Shown piece after piece: positions 33,601 to 47,439 of a DNA stretch of 64,000 nucleotides; the stretch's first letter is position 1, and every line of letters begins with the position of its first letter. Both the position numbers and the translations under genes were made by a program. Source of the DNA: Anthostomella pinea (lineage: Eukaryota > Ascomycota > Sordariomycetes > Xylariales > Xylariaceae); contig CAUWAG010000007.1 of assembly GCA_963556695.1 (NCBI GenBank), forward strand, positions 1,612,001 through 1,676,000, in the 5' to 3' direction. Under the pieces are notes generated by a model. It saw only the letters and a program-made list of their open reading frames with translations. It was not told where the DNA came from and did not search any database.

Positions 33601-35045
33601 AGCTGGCAGATGTTGGATTTTCCATGGGTATCGCTGGTACGGAGGTCGCGAAAGAGGCTTCCGCTATCATTCTCATGGACGACAACTTCGCCAGTATCGT
33701 CAAGGCGCTGAAGTGGGGTCGCGCTGTCAACGATGCCGTGAAGAAGTTCTTGCAGTTTCAGTTGACCGTCAACGTCACGGCCGTTGCACTGACTTTCATC
33801 ACGGCTGTCTCTAGCAGTGACGAAGGCTCTGTACTGACGGCTGTGCAACTTCTGTGGGTTAACCTGATCATGGACACTCTCGCTGCTCTTGCTCTTGCTA
33901 CCGATCCTCCGCAGGACAGCGTCCTGGACCGAAAGCCGGAAAGGAGAGGTTCAAGCATCATTTCGATCACCATGTGGAAAATGATCGTTGGGCAGGCGAT
34001 ATACCAGCTGGTGGTCACTTTTGTGCTGTATTACGCCGCGTACGCAATTGGCATAGCTGCGCGTGAGGGCTCCGACGTTCTATCGACTCGAAGGGATACC
34101 TTGGTATTCAACACCTTTGTCTGGATGCAGATCTTCAACCAGTGGAAGTAAGTGGAAATTCAGTCAACGATCGTGTGAACCTCGTACTAATGAACACAAA
34201 GCAACCGCCGATTAGACAACAAATTCAACATTTTTGAAGGCTTGACGCAGAATTGGTTCTTTGTCGGAATCAACCTCGCTATGTGCGGCGCTCAAGTGCT
34301 CATTATATTCGTTGGAAGTACTCCTTTCAATATTTCACAACTGAGCCCAACCCAGACAGGACCGCAATGGGCTGTTGCGATAATATTGGGCCTACTTTCG
34401 ATCCCAATAGGAATGCTCATTCGCTGCATCCCTGACGATCTGATCGAGAAGTGCGTCCCCGCATTTCTCAAGCGCAAGTCTAGGCTTCCCGGGTTCACAG
34501 TCTCCGATGAAGAGCGATTCGACGCTTACCCCGAAGTACTCTCTGACGTCAGAGATGAGCTGGCTTTCCTTAAACGGCTCAAGGGCGGCCGTCTGAACAA
34601 CTTGAGGTTCGCCGTCAAGCACCCTCGCGACTTCATGGCAAAGACGAAGAGCCCCTCTCACTCACGCTCCAACTCGATGAGAGCACCACAGACCCCAACT
34701 GGTGAAGATAGTTTCGGAACACCGTCACCGGCACCCACACCGGATTCCCGGAAGCGATCCAGGTCCATGAGATCACGGTCGAACTCAGCACTAGGTGCGC
34801 CGACGGTGATGGCTGGCATCATTGCTGGTAGCGTGGCTGCTGGATGGTCTCCCATTGAGAAGAGTGGAGAGCGCGATTTCTCGCAACCCCTTCGCCCAAC
34901 GCCCTCCCCGTTGGCTCACAACGAACTTGAGCCTTCTCCCGCATTGACGGAGGAGCCCACGGAGATGGAGGAGTCGAGAGCAGCAGACGTACCGCGGCTC
35001 AGTGTGCCTCAACCACCTTCACATAAGCCAAAGTCTATTGCTTAG
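30687..35045 (+). CDS. PMCA-type calcium-transporting P-type ATPase (Pmc1-like)
   Basis: Exons 30687-30739, 30821-34147 and 34202-35045 join in frame to 1407 residues. Such pumps export Ca2+ from the cytosol into the vacuole or across the plasma membrane. The short first exon ends in RPRA, continuing PTITIDT after an 81-bp intron whose acceptor is the second of two nearby AGs; the first would bring a stop. About 240 residues of Ser/Thr-rich N-terminal extension precede the core. Motifs: TGES in the actuator domain, PEGLP in transmembrane helix 4, the phosphorylated Asp in CSDKTGTLT, KGASE for nucleotide binding, and TGDGTNDAP at the hinge. The 54-bp second intron lies just before the last membrane segments. 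The C-terminal tail is long, basic and Ser/Pro-rich. Confidence 0.93.
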
Positions 35046-38000
35046 GCAGCGTGAGATGTTTGTTTTGTTTTGTTTAGATCAACCGAGCACGTCGCTACCC
35101 GCTACATATCCATCTGAATCCGCTGGACCCGTTAAGCACGAGCAATGGAGGCGACTTGTATTATAGCCTGGTTCCCTTCTTCGGAGGCTTGACCCGGATA
35201 TGCCTGTAGAGTCTGCCTGCTCCGCCCACTACCTAGTGATACGGTCATGCCGCCACAGCCTTACGGTCGGCTTGAGGTGCGCCAAAACAGGGCGCAGCTC
35301 GGTGCGCTGCATTGCAGCCCATCCCCCCGAGGAACCTGAAGTCATCGGTGTCGGAAATATCCTGTCGGGAGATACCTGGTTACTAGGAGCTAGCTTAGCC
35401 ACGAGAGCAAGCAAGCAAGCAAGACGCTCGTTGGTGCTCCATGGGAGCGAGAAGGGGGAGTGTTCTCGGACTGACCTCCCCGTGCTTGCGCCGCATGCTG
35501 CCACCACGTGGCCTTATTTCTCTTTGTGTCTTCCGGGCTTGGTTGGGGACCATAGATACAATGTGTAGTAAACCGGGAAACAGAATCCGAATTTCTAATA
35601 CGCTGCTGGATATGTCGTGAGTACAGTGCTGTGCCTTGCCTTGCCTTGCCTTTACTGTTTTGCCTTTGGGTCATGATCCTGGGGAGGTGCTGTGTAATGT
35701 TGGCATGGATCGAAGTCCTTCCTGAGTGCGCCGGTGTGCCTGCTGTGTAATGACATACATACTTACATACATATGTGCAAGAGGCTATGGCGTGGACGCG
35801 TGCCTGCATCTTTTATTTGGGTAAGTTAGGGAGGGTCGCATCTGTCACCCTCCAGCATGCATGTTGAGGTGGGTATGTAGGCATTTGGCATTTGGGGGCG
35901 GAGCGGGACACTTCCCCGATGCCACTGCTCACGCTCACTCAGGACGAGGCTGTACGGGTCGGATCGCTGCAACGTGGCCATGCGAGTAATCTGTCTTGTG
36001 CATGTCTAGAGATGTTTGCATCTTGCTCACATCTTGGGTCTCATGTCTGACCTCTTCCTTCTGTGTGGGGGTTTGGGTTTATGTCATTTGGTCGTCTCGA
36101 AAGAGGACGGTTTTGGAGGGGAACTACCTCTAGGACAAGAGGTTCAAGTTGGTAGTAGAGGCGGGTGGCGGGTTGGGAGGGGGGAACAGAGTGCTGTTGT
36201 TGGTTCCCTTTTTACTTGGTCCGGATCCGGGAGACGGTTGTGTTATGTGTGTGTGAGTTGCCCCGAACTGGGAACAACTTCTGCCATTTACTTGGCCCGC
36301 CTTGAGCCGCTGGGGTTTCTTGTATTGTTGGGTTCCCTGCGGTTGTTGGGTTCTCGGATTCCTTGCAGTTGTTGGTGCTGGTGAGCTTGTGTGCGCGTTC
36401 CAGCCGATGTTGTTGGCTACCTCTTGAGCGAGTCCCTGTTGGTGATCCCTGGGACTTTGCCGGCTGCCTGCTGCGAGGCGTGGATACGTAGGACTCATCA
36501 ATGTAACCCTTTCGGTTTGGTGCGAATGTTGACGGGAGATTTGGTGTTGGTGGGCATGGAGGAATGCGGCCCAGCCAGCTGGGAACAGTCGGTAGTATCG
36601 GCCACGTAGAGCTTTCCATGTAGATGGGTTATTGTTGGGCGTTAAGTAGAGAGTAACATACTGGTGATGCTTCATACCATATTCCCTGGTAAATATTGGT
36701 TGCACATTGGATCTAATGTAAAGTATCGGCTTTCTCGTCGTAGTACTTTGCCGTTGAAGTCCCGAGCGAGATCGCTTGACATTCCGGCTCGATAGACGTT
36801 AGTGGGTCCTGGCTTCAAGCAAACACCAGACCCCTCATCAGGGGGCCCATGGATGGATTCACCTGAGTTGATAGCAAAAGCGGTCAATGATTAGGGCTCG
36901 GGCGATAAACGTCGGTGACTGCTAGACTTCCGAATTCAACTCCTTCCAATGTGAATCACGGTAGTGACTCGTCACCATCAAATGGCAGCAGACTCGGCAA
37001 CTAGGTACTGTAAGCCCCAACTCGATTCACCGTCATCGCTGGTGAGTTTGTGCCGCATGCGACCCTAGCTTTTCCTCTGCAGTGCTGATTCTACCCGGAT
37101 CAGATCTGTACAAGTAAGAATGAAGTTCGTTGGTAACACGAGATTCCTTAAACCTTGACATGGCCACGTGTAGAAGAGAGCGTCATGTCTGGGCCAGTGC
37201 CGGATTTGGAAGCAAATAGCGGGAGCGCCCGGTGACAGGTAACCGGGCCATCGGTGGTTGACAGGCTGACGGCCGCCGGATCTTGTTCTTTTATGTCGGT
37301 CAGCAATGTGTGCATGCAGTTGCCTAATAATAGTACCTGCGATAACATGGAACTTGAAGCATGGAGAAGAAATAGATACTCACGCTTCCTGAAAGTGTTC
37401 TTGTGGTCGCTGCGAAACTTAAAGTTATCTATGGCGGATACGTAGGAGTCGCTCGTCCCGCATTACCCATTTGCACCATCGTGGAGGGTGCGACGTCAAA
37501 GGTGCAACAACATGAGCTACATAAGGTATGTACTTACAATAAGCACGTCTACACGTTAGAGGTAGAGGTACATGTACATAGCATCACCGCAGAAGCTGAG
37601 TCAAACATTCAATGGAATCCATGTACATTAGGTAAGTAATCAATCGCCCATGTCCAACCTAATAAACCGTGCTGGAATCGTAACTTATCTGTCCACTATG
37701 GTCGCGCCACCGCAGATAAGGTAACATTACCCCGGGTGATAGGATGGTGGCTTGGTGAGGCAATAAAACTAAGTTTGGTCAACTACCTTTTATGGAACAA
37801 CATGTACGATGAGCACGTCAATATCAGCATGCATTGTATTGGAATATATTTCACTCATGTTAGAAAAGAGAAGCCGCAGATGCGGGCGTGGCCCATGTCG
37901 TCTTCTGACAATGTCAACGGTGGAATTGAGCTTCTCGGAGCCGGAAAGTGGACGTACCGACACCCACCAGACATAGAACATTTAGACTTTACACGATTCA

Positions 38001-38774
38001 CGTAAGCCACCGAGTTCTGTGCGGGCAAGGGAACAAGATTACTTTACCTACCAACATGATACTACTGGATTATACCGATGAGCTGTCGCCATGCCAGGTG
38101 CACTACCTACAGTGTAAGCTGGGCAAGCGAAACAAATAAGGTGGACAGATACTTGCAAGTAGACACGAGGGCGGGCCACCTTGTTATACGTGTATGACTG
38201 TAGACAATTACAGGGGTCAACGGTAGTGCTAGACGTCAAGTGCTTCAATAATGTTCCTATTGTTTCCCTCGGGCGACTTACGCAGCTACGGCCTATCAGC
38301 AGCACTGAGCTCGCTTAGTTTTGGAACCTGTCTGCCTCGAGTTTCAGACTCTTTCCTCCAGTCCTGTCTCCGAATCCTGTCTGTCCCTGCCCTCGCCATC
38401 TTTCTAATCTTTCCTCACTTTTATTGTTCCGCCTGCTGCTCTCTACACCGCCTAACATAACCAATTCATCTCACAACCTTCCCAATCTTTCCAACCTTCC
38501 ACCCGTCGATTTCTACGCGCGTCAAGCAAGCACAACGCCACTTCTTCATTTCCTTCTCAACCCATCGCGTGATCGGGCCGTAATTCCCACCCACTCTGCC
38601 TTCTTCACGTCCGGTGTTTTAATCCACCATTCACTAATTTCCACACGGGCGACACTCACACCAAACCCGCACAACTATTAACCCCCGCGCAACTGGGAAC
38701 TGGCAATTCTCACCAAAACTCAAAACTCGCCTCGCTTCTCTTCCCCTCACTCCCACATTTCACAACAAGCAGTC
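35046..38774. other. Gene-poor spacer before the sirtuin gene
   Basis: About 3.7 kb with no supported gene. Small repeats are present: (CAAG)n near 35406-35423 and CCTTG units near 35634-35652. The last 450 bp before the sirtuin start are C/T-rich, consistent with a promoter and 5' leader. Confidence 0.45.
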
Positions 38775-40400
38775 ATGCCGCCGCTGGCCAGTAAGCGTCC
38801 CGTCGGTCGCCCTCGCAAGACCTGGGCCGTTAAGGACTCATCTGCGTCCAAGAGGCACACCAAGGTCCGGGTCCAAGAGGTTTCCGACGATCAGCAGGTG
38901 GGACACATAACCCTCGCAGAGCCCGCCCACACGCTATCTGAGCTCGGCGAACGTGTCAACGACCTCGGGGACTCGTGGGAAACCGAGTCGCTCTTTGAGG
39001 ACATCATCGAGGCTGAGGAAGTCTCATTTGACGATGGTAACTACCTCATTTCTTATCCTACTCATCTTATACTCCGTCACTGTTCATTTTCTGACTTGTT
39101 TACAGTCGACGCCTGCACACCGGAGCAAGCAGTCCGCTACCGCCAGCAACTGCGTGCAATTGGACCCGAGGGATTATGCAAGGCCAACATAGACACCGGC
39201 AAGATCACAGCCAAGAAGCTGCTCACTGCCTTTGGAATCCGACCGCCCGGCTTTCTTGAGGGCATGCCCGACGAGTCGTATTACGCACTGCTCACCCTGG
39301 CCATGTCGCGTGAGCTGGCCAAGCGCGCCAAACTCACCAAGTACAACACCATCGACGACGCCGTCGGCTTGATGAAGAGCTCGCGCAACATCGTCGTGCT
39401 CACGGGTGCCGGCATTTCCACGTCGCTCGGGATTCCCGACTTCCGCTCCAAGGAGACGGGCCTGTACTCTCAATTGGAGAAGCTCGGGCTGGGCATCAGC
39501 GACCCGCAGGAGGTCTTCAACATCGACATCTTCCGCGACGACCCGACCATCTTCTACTCGGTCGCCAAGGACATCCTACCCGCGACCAAGCGCTTCTCGC
39601 CCACGCACGCCTTCATCGCGCTGCTGCAGAACAAGGGCAAGCTGCTCACCAATTACTCGCAGAACATCGACAACATCGAGGCGAACGCGGGCATCCTGCC
39701 CGAGAAGCTGGTGCAGTGCCACGGCTCCTTCGCCACGGCCTCGTGTCAGAAGTGTCACTACAAAGTGCCGGGCGACGCCATATTCGCTGACGTCAAAGCC
39801 GGCAAAATCCCGCGATGTGAAAAGTGCATCACCGCCGTCCGCACTAAGAAGGCGCAACCGAAACTGAAGCGCAAGAGATCCAGCAACGGCACCTCGCGCA
39901 AGACCCGCCGCCTCGAGGACTGGGAAGAAGACGACGACGACGAGGACGACGGGCAGTACGACATCCCCTCGACGGGCGTGATGAAGCCCGACATCACGTT
40001 CTTCGGCGAGGCGCTGCCGGACGAGTTCGAGAAGCGGCTGGTGAAGCACGACCGCGACGCCGTGGACCTGGTCATTGTCATCGGCACGTCGCTCAAGGTG
40101 GCGCCCGTGTCCGAGGTGGTGCCGTACCTGCCGGCGCACATCCCGCAGATCTACATCTCGCGCACGCCCGTCAGCCACATCAACTTCGACATCGACCTGC
40201 TGGGCGACTGCGACGTCATCGTGGCCGAGCTGTGCCGCCGCGCCGGCTGGGACCTTAATCACGAGATGGTGCCGCCGAACCAGAAGGTCCACATCAAGCT
40301 CGAGGAGGGCTACACGAGTCGCCATATCTTCAAGGCGAAGGCGGACAAGGCGGGTGAGACGCGGTCGCGGTCGGTGGCGAGCAGCGCGACCTTGCGCTGA
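38775..40400 (+). CDS. Sir2-family NAD-dependent protein deacetylase (Sir2/Hst1 class)
   Basis: The frame is open throughout (541 codons) but hides a probable 69-bp intron at 39037-39105 (GTAACT, CTGAC branch, ACAG). Removing it joins SFDD to VDACTPEQA in frame and gives 518 residues. The catalytic core has [23 protein letters not shown], the active-site His in QCHGSF, a four-Cys zinc site (CQKC and CEKC, 29 residues apart) and [32 protein letters not shown] ahead of the core is typical of fungal Sir2/Hst1 proteins, which deacetylate histones in silent chromatin. [11 protein letters not shown] near residue 8 is an AT-hook-like motif. An acidic, basic-flanked insertion follows the zinc site. 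Confidence 0.92.
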   Translation: MPPLASKRPVGRPRKTWAVKDSSASKRHTKVRVQEVSDDQQVGHITLAEPAHTLSELGERVNDLGDSWETESLFEDIIEAEEVSFDDGNYLISYPTHLILRHCSFSDLFTVDACTPEQAVRYRQQLRAIGPEGLCKANIDTGKITAKKLLTAFGIRPPGFLEGMPDESYYALLTLAMSRELAKRAKLTKYNTIDDAVGLMKSSRNIVVLTGAGISTSLGIPDFRSKETGLYSQLEKLGLGISDPQEVFNIDIFRDDPTIFYSVAKDILPATKRFSPTHAFIALLQNKGKLLTNYSQNIDNIEANAGILPEKLVQCHGSFATASCQKCHYKVPGDAIFADVKAGKIPRCEKCITAVRTKKAQPKLKRKRSSNGTSRKTRRLEDWEEDDDDEDDGQYDIPSTGVMKPDITFFGEALPDEFEKRLVKHDRDAVDLVIVIGTSLKVAPVSEVVPYLPAHIPQIYISRTPVSHINFDIDLLGDCDVIVAELCRRAGWDLNHEMVPPNQKVHIKLEEGYTSRHIFKAKADKAGETRSRSVASSATLR

Positions 40401-43149
40401 ATCAACCAAACTAAACAATCGACTACCGATAACTGTTAATCAACTTGTCACTTGGCGATAACAACCACTACGTCTGTTGGACACTGTCGATGATAGGGCA
40501 TACGGAGTTACATGGGAGGACATCTTTTCATTTCCGGCAAGGCGTTCCATGGTTTGCTTTTCGAGTGCGCTGTCACCCGACGATGCTGGCCTGTTTTCAC
40601 GCCATTACGCCGGAGACTACAGCACTACAGCACTTGTGTCGGGCGTTGGCGGGCGGCCGGACAGGGGACAAAGACAAACCAGAAGCCTAAAAGCGGGGCG
40701 GGGCACTGGAAGAGAGCAAGCAAGCAGCAGAAGATACCGGCTAGGTTGGAGTTTTACCTTACCTTAGATACACCCAGCCACCGCCAGCCTTCTTTCTCGT
40801 TTATGGCAGACAAAACCAGAAGAGGTATCAGGCACAGGCTCAACGAGACTGGTCGGAGCCTGGATGGAGACGGAGAGAGACAGAGAGAAAGAAAAAAAGA
40901 GCAGAACACCTGGCGATTAGACGTCGACTTGCAGACGGAGGGTTTCGATGCTGGCAGAGAGAGAGAGGACCAGTCTGCCTGCTGCGCTGGAGTGTGTTCC
41001 TTGTTTTACGGCACGGTTCTTCAGACACTTGGACCAGATTCTCCTCGGCGGAGTACGGGTCTTTTCTGTCGTAATTGTGGTATCCTAGCAGGTAGTAGGA
41101 GGTAGTGAGCGAGTGTAGTCTAGTTGAGGAGGTGATAGCAAAAAGGAGTCGCTATTGCACACGTTTATTAGGGGTTAAATAGTGATGGCTTGCCAATCGC
41201 TGAGATGAAGAAGAAGCGCTTTGAGGGGTTCTTATGCAATTGTTTATATGCTGAAAGTACAAGAACGTCGTCGATCTTCCCTTTGTCAGATGCTTCCCTC
41301 ACCTCGGCTACTAACGAAGCTGGGCAAACTGGTGACGATGGCACCATCGCGGGATGCTCATTGCTCAATACCCAGCGGAATTCTATATATTTGATAGAAG
41401 TCCACCGACTACCGAAATGCCACCTCGGGTCTTTCCCGCTGGCTTCACCACATTCATTATCCTACTAGTCGCTTATCGCCAGACATCTTCCGTCATGTGA
41501 AACACGCTGCCTCGGGTCTTGCGACACCAGGTCTCCGCCGGTCATAGGCTAGCTAGATGAGCAATGATCGATCATAAACCACACTCCTGACAGTCGTGGA
41601 GGTGATTAGAGGTTGTGGTCATAGACCATCGCAACACGTGATTGCTAGGTCCAAGGTATACTTATAACAGGAGAGCGTCGCACTCCACCACTCAAGGGTC
41701 AAGTCAGATAGGTAAAGAACGCAAGGGCAAGTCCAGCGAGGCGAGGCGAGAACATCTACGCATAGTACAGTTCCTCCTGCCTCGGAACTGATGCGACTAA
41801 CCACCTCTGAGTACGGGGCGCTCCTCATGGATAGCGACTTACCGGTTTGCGGGACGGGTGTGCCAGTCCTGCCGGTCTTCAACATGTGTCTGGGTACCTA
41901 TCAGGCAATAGCAGGCACCGTCAAGACTCGCGCGGATGCCTTGCCTTGTCTTTACCTGATTCCACTATGTTATGTTGACACTGAAACAGCAAGGCAACGG
42001 AGGAGCGCTATGCTCACCCTTTCGCTATGGCCGTAGATCAAGCGATCCAGCATACAGCCACGTAGGTCCGAAACCAGCCGCCGGATAACTGGTAGTGTTC
42101 AATAAGAGATACCTGCACGAAGTACAACAAACCCAACCACATCTCCTGTCTGAAAGACAGGCACCAACACTAACACTGACCAAGTCAACGAAAGCACTTG
42201 TCACGCGATCCGACATTCAGAGTCCAACACGAACAAATGGTCGGTTGGTCACACGGCCATTCCCCCCAGTACCGTCCAAGAGGTCAATCAGCGAACCAAC
42301 CAGCGAAGATACCTGCCCACCGCGTCAAGCCAAACACTGAAGAATGTGAAATCCAGTTGTTGGTCCCCAAACCCCCAAACCGGCCGCGTGCCCACCGTCC
42401 CGAGGTGCAAACGTATGTATGTGCTTGTACCTACATCGGCATGCAGGCAGGCAGGCACGCGTACCAACCCGCCGGGTCTGCTGTCTGCTGCGGCATGGAG
42501 TAGCACCAACCACCACTCGACGAACCAACACTCAACTTCGAACACCCAAACACCAACCACCAACACGAAATCGACAGCCAACCAGCTCAGCAATCCAGCA
42601 GCATCTTGATGTTGGGTCTGCTAGGTGCTGTTCTCCTCATCGCCCCTTCCGTTTGCGGCTTGCTCTTTATCGAAGGCAATGGAAGCCGTCGAGTAAGTAG
42701 GTAAGTAGGCATTGAGAGATCTGACGGGCGAGCTACGTACCTTACCTTACCTCACCGACAGACAGATTACCAACCAACCAAGCCCTCCTGCTGCCCTGGC
42801 ATCCCAGCGAAGTGAGATTCAGCTAGACGAAAACGGTGGCACCCGAATTCAAACTGGCTAGGTCCCGACAGTGGCAGACCGACGCGTTGGACGTAGACCG
42901 TAGGATAGCTTAGGAAGAATGCAGGCCCACTCGCCAAGGACACCAACTCAAGCCATGGGATATCACGATACCACCCCAACGAGAAACCAAAAACCACATT
43001 GAACTTCTTTTCTATTGGCAAAGACCCTAAGGTCCCTGATTAATTCATTCATACATGCTGGCTGACAAGCACATGTCTATTAGGTACGCTGGTTGTTCTC
43101 TACAATAAAACGCTAAGTCCCGCTGATGTCATCCTCGCCCATCGTCTCA
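40401..43149. other. Gene-poor spacer between sirtuin and SCY1 genes
   Basis: About 2.7 kb. The longest frame (40512-41105) has no domain features and a purine-run composition. Short ACCTTACC and GTAAGTAGGTAAGTAGG repeats occur near 42690-42755. Nothing else is supported. Confidence 0.45.
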
Positions 43150-46100
43150 TTATATCAGACTATCATATTTATCCAAACCCGACTTCTGAGGTGGTTGTTG
43201 CTGCTGCTGCTGCTGTGGCTGTGATGCCAGTTGAGTAGGTGTCATGGTCCTCATGCCACCAGCCCCCATCATACTATTCATGCTGTTCATCCCTCTGTTC
43301 ATGCTTCCCATAGTGTTCAAGCTTCCAGTCGGTTGCGCCATCCCAAAGCCCAGTGAAGACGGGGGCTGGCCAAAGGACGTCGAAGAAGTCTGCCTTTGCA
43401 TCCCGCCTGGAGGGGGAGGTAGACTGAAACCGGAGGGCGTGCTGCTGCTACTTGATGGCGGTGGCGCAAGAGAGAATGATGAGCTCTGATTCATGGATGG
43501 CCTTGTCTGATCCATGCTCATGGTCGACATGCTCGATGACATGTTGCCAAAGGCCGAAGCCGGTGGTGATAAGGGAGCAGCCGTGCCAGTAGCTGCCCAG
43601 GGGTTGGCTGTCGCGGTACTTGAAGAAGGCCAGTTAACACTGCTCGAACTCTGTGGCGCAGCGGGTTGGTTCTGCATTGTACTGCTGGCCATGGGCTTGA
43701 GCGGTTGAGAGTACTGTGTGGATGAAGGGGTTAGAGTGCCAAAAGACGCTAGGTCTGGCGTCACCGTCCGGAAAGAAGACTGGGCCTTGGTCGCACCGAA
43801 TTGGTCGTTGGGTGCAACATTGATGCTAGAACTTGGGGTTGACCATGAAAACTGAGGCGACTTGGCCCGAGGCGAAGCTAGCGCGACTGCCGGGGCCGCA
43901 TCCCATCCAGCGCTCATCGGGTCATTCGAAGTCTGGGTCGGCTTGCCTCCGACTAGCGCGTCGAAGTCATCTTCACCCGCGCCGTTGGTCGAATCGAACG
44001 TCGTACCAGTGACACCTCCGAATGCCATGAAGTCTTCGTTGGGAGAAGTCGCCCTTCCTCCGTTCGCCACAGACAGGTCTTGCAGCTTCCTGGTCTGCTC
44101 GTCTTCAACTCTCCTTGAAAGCACCTTGATAAGATCCATGAATTGCTGGAACTGTTTGAGGTCAAGCAGTGGACCCAAGCTCATGTTCCAAAGAATAGGC
44201 AGGATATCCATCGCCACAAAATCTGCGTCTGCCACGTCTCCCACAACTCGCAGAACATCTAGGGCTGCCATCATAACAGCAGGCTCTTTAGTCCTGATGA
44301 CCTTGATCAGAGGAACAATCTTCTCCTGCATTGTGTACTTGTCGAGAGCACTAGAGGATGACGTCTTTTTCTTTTTGTCGGGAATCAAACCATCAAGACC
44401 ATCGTCCACTGACATAGCTTCGTTTAATCCGCCACAGAGAATAACGAAGGCACGACACCCACGCACTTTTATCGCGAGGCTACTGGTCTTGCTGAACACC
44501 GCAGCAATAACGGGGAACAGCTCATTTTTGATGGTGCTGAAGTCCAGAACCGGTAATATGGCTGGAAGGCTTCGTAAGGCAGCATCGACGAGAGAAGGCG
44601 TTGGCGACTCAATGGCGGTTAATAGTATCGGTAGGACATCTGAGAGGTTGTGTCAGTGGTAAAGTGCGGCATACATTGAACGGATGATGGGATAAGAGCA
44701 GTGGCTCAGGCCTCGAGGACCTCTCAATCGATCATAAGAACAGTGCGGTTATCACAAAGCCTTTCTGACGGTAATGTTCTAAGGGTTGGAATGGCAAGGT
44801 AGGCCATAAGTTCAAGAAAAAGACAACACTCACCATCCTTGAACTCCTTGCCTGGAGAGTTCTCAGCAATTAGGGAAGCGTTCTCCAGGAACACCATCAA
44901 GCCGGCATCTCGGTCATTGTCCTTTTCTTGTGGCTGCTTGAGATTGACCACAAATATCTCCTTCAGCCTTGGGCGTACTTTCTCTCCAAAAGCGCGTTGG
45001 GAATTGGACAACAAATCCAATATCTTGAAGACGTTTTGAAGAATGAGTGCCAGAAGTGTCTTGTCCTTCAACTCCTCCAAGAGGGCCGGAAGGATTTTCT
45101 TTTCCAGCACCGCCTTCGGGAATTCTGCCAACTTCCTATTCAGACCTCTCAAGAAGGATGACTTTTCACCCGGAGTTTTCTCAGGAAACGCGTCAAGAAA
45201 ACGAATAGCTCTGACCTGCGTGCTGTTGAAATACTCGCTTTCCTGGAATTCCCGAGCACTCATACGCTGCGCCGGCCGTCGAGTTATCAAACGTGGTAGA
45301 ACATGAGCTAAGAGCTCCTTCGGCAGCTTTCCTTTTGACAGGTAACCGTTACCCGGATTCGGAACGGTTGAGGACGAGGTGAATATCCTCTTGTAGGCGG
45401 ACACGCTTCCGCTGCTCTCTATAGGCGATCGGTGTGGTGAATTGTACAGCGCAAGGCACAGGAGGCCAAGGGAGAACATGTCGGCAGACGTGGTGAGGTT
45501 ATTGTCAAGGACGAAGTCGGGCGAGGTGTAATCAAGATTGATTTGTACATGCCGGGGTAGACGAGGATCTAAGTTAAGTACTTCTGAAAGGCTGATGGGT
45601 TGAACAGAAGTCGGTTTGGTCGAGCCTTCAAAGGGGCTTGAAAAGGCGAGACCGCTGAGTTTCCAATCAGACTGGAAGCAGTATTAGCATCACAACTCAA
45701 AACGTATTTCACAAGAGCATGTGTCAAGGCATCTTTGGACAATGATGAACAGGCAAGACGCTCGGGCAACAATTGATTCCGGACAACATTGAAGACTGAC
45801 CTTGGAATTGACAAGGATGGAATCAGGGGTCAGATTCGCATGGACGAGGCCAGCATTCTCATGGAGAAACTCCAACGCCTTGCTAATCTGGAGCAGCCCC
45901 TTTTGGATCTCGAGCTCGTCGATTTCTAGCTCCCGCCTCCGTCTTACCCCCTCGGATGTTTCGGTGACATAGCGACTGGACCGGCCACCAATGCCACCGG
46001 CCCTTTCCTGGTCATCTTTCTCTTGCAGCAGACTCGCCAAAGATGTAGTCACGGGTTCAGTTACGAACTGTAGTCCTCCTCCTCGCGTGTCTTCCACGGG

Positions 46101-46622
46101 TTCGACAAGTTCGAGTACGCTGGGGTGCCGCAATCGTGCTAAAGACGACGCCTCCTTTTTTAAACGCTCGAGTACCTACAAAGAGGTTAGCGACAATGGC
46201 CACGGTGATTTAGCCGTAGATAGTCTGCTGCCAATGGATGACCACCTACCTCTTCAGTAGAGCGCTTGAAGGCGGAGGCACTGGACCGACCAAGGGTGTT
46301 TCCTATAGAGCACAATCAACGGCTGTCCGTGTCTATGTCTAGAGTATCCGATCGCCTAACACCATCTGGTAGTTATAGAGCAGCCTGGGGTACCGAATGC
46401 GCCCAGTCACTACGCCCGACGATCTGGAGAGTGATGCCAAGGGGTTTTCCTACCATGTGAATCTAGCGATTTCTTCTCGAAGACGAAGACCGAATAGGAC
46501 TTCCCCGTCGACTTCTTCTTCGCATCGTATATCTTCCAGGCGCCGGCGGTCGAGGACACAGTCTGGGAGACGGAGTAGTTGGAGTTGATGTTGGAGGTGA
46601 AGCTCTTCAACGAGGAGAACAT
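43150..46622 (-). CDS. SCY1: Scy1-like pseudokinase (SCYL2 type)
   Basis: Five exons: 46454-46622, 46250-46302, 45801-46175, 44834-45671 and 43150-44639. Introns are 151, 74, 129 and 194 bp and every junction is in frame; 974 residues. Scy1/SCYL2 proteins act in clathrin-linked endosome and Golgi traffic. The start MFSSLKSFTSNINSNYSVSQ is characteristic. The kinase-like part lacks catalytic residues: the HRD position reads HAN (LVHANLTPDSILVNSK) and the DFG position reads SGL (DWKLSGLAF), so it should not phosphorylate. HEAT-like repeats follow (KLAEFPKAVLEKKILPALL, LPILLTAIESPTPSLVDAAL). The last 350 residues are disordered, rich in Ser, Pro, Met and Asn, ending with a polyglutamine run and GLDKYDSLI. 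Confidence 0.9.
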
Positions 46623-47439
46623 GATGGGCGATAGCGAATGGCGTGGCAGGTAGAAACCCTCATATCGTAGCGTTGCGCGCGGGCATAGACATGTGTTGCG
46701 TGGTGTCTCGTGGTCTATTTGCGGAAAGCTTGCCTTCCACGGCAGTCAACTAGGTGGGACTACAGGGTGCGCGCGGGCAGTCGTCGGGACGGAAACGAGT
46801 GATTGCTAGAGAGTAAGTAATCTGCGTTGCTGATTATAGCTTGCGACGTGCCGAATCTGGCGGGAGTATGATGTTGGTTGCAGTCGCAAGAGGTCTCTTT
46901 GGCTCTCAGCAATACAATAAGCTCCAGGTATCCTGTTCCATTTCCATCTTCCTTGTCCCACCTCTAGCGCCGACGCTCAGGGGTCCGCTGCTGAGCCACA
47001 ACCTTGGATGTTCAATTCTTCCAAGCCACATCTACATATCCTCGGTTGTGGCTAGAGCACTTGATGATTAGTAACTAGAGTCACTGACACAACGCTCGCC
47101 TAATGATTGGCTATCATTTCTGTGCCAGCACCGTGGGCCGGGGTTCGAGGGCCTACCAGCCCGAGAATGCAGGGTGGCAGGGTGCGCCCTCCGAGGTCGC
47201 CCTGAGCTTCTCCTGCGATCGGCTCTGTCATGGCACAATTTCTCGTTGGCCCAAGGAACAGACGCTTTGCCTCACCTCTACTCACCAAAACAAAATAGAA
47301 GGACTCAATTGACTCCCCTCGTTTCGCTAGAATACTCCTAGAACTACCGAGATACTCTCACGCTCGTTTTGCCTCACATTGGCCCTTTCTCAGTGGATAC
47401 GAGGTCGGCCGAGAGCTCTGATATCTATCTCCTCCGAAC
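46623..47439. promoter_or_regulatory. Divergent upstream region of SCY1 and the aminotransferase gene
   Basis: An 817-bp interval between two divergent starts; it must hold both promoters. No specific site is recognised. Confidence 0.45.

Noticed and set aside
40512..41105. 197-codon frame after the sirtuin
   Set aside because: Low-complexity purine-rich sequence with no family features or intron structure.
47095..47165. tRNA-like sequence with GGTTCGAG
   Set aside because: A B-box-like motif is present, but T-arm and anticodon stems do not pair and no acceptor stem is found.
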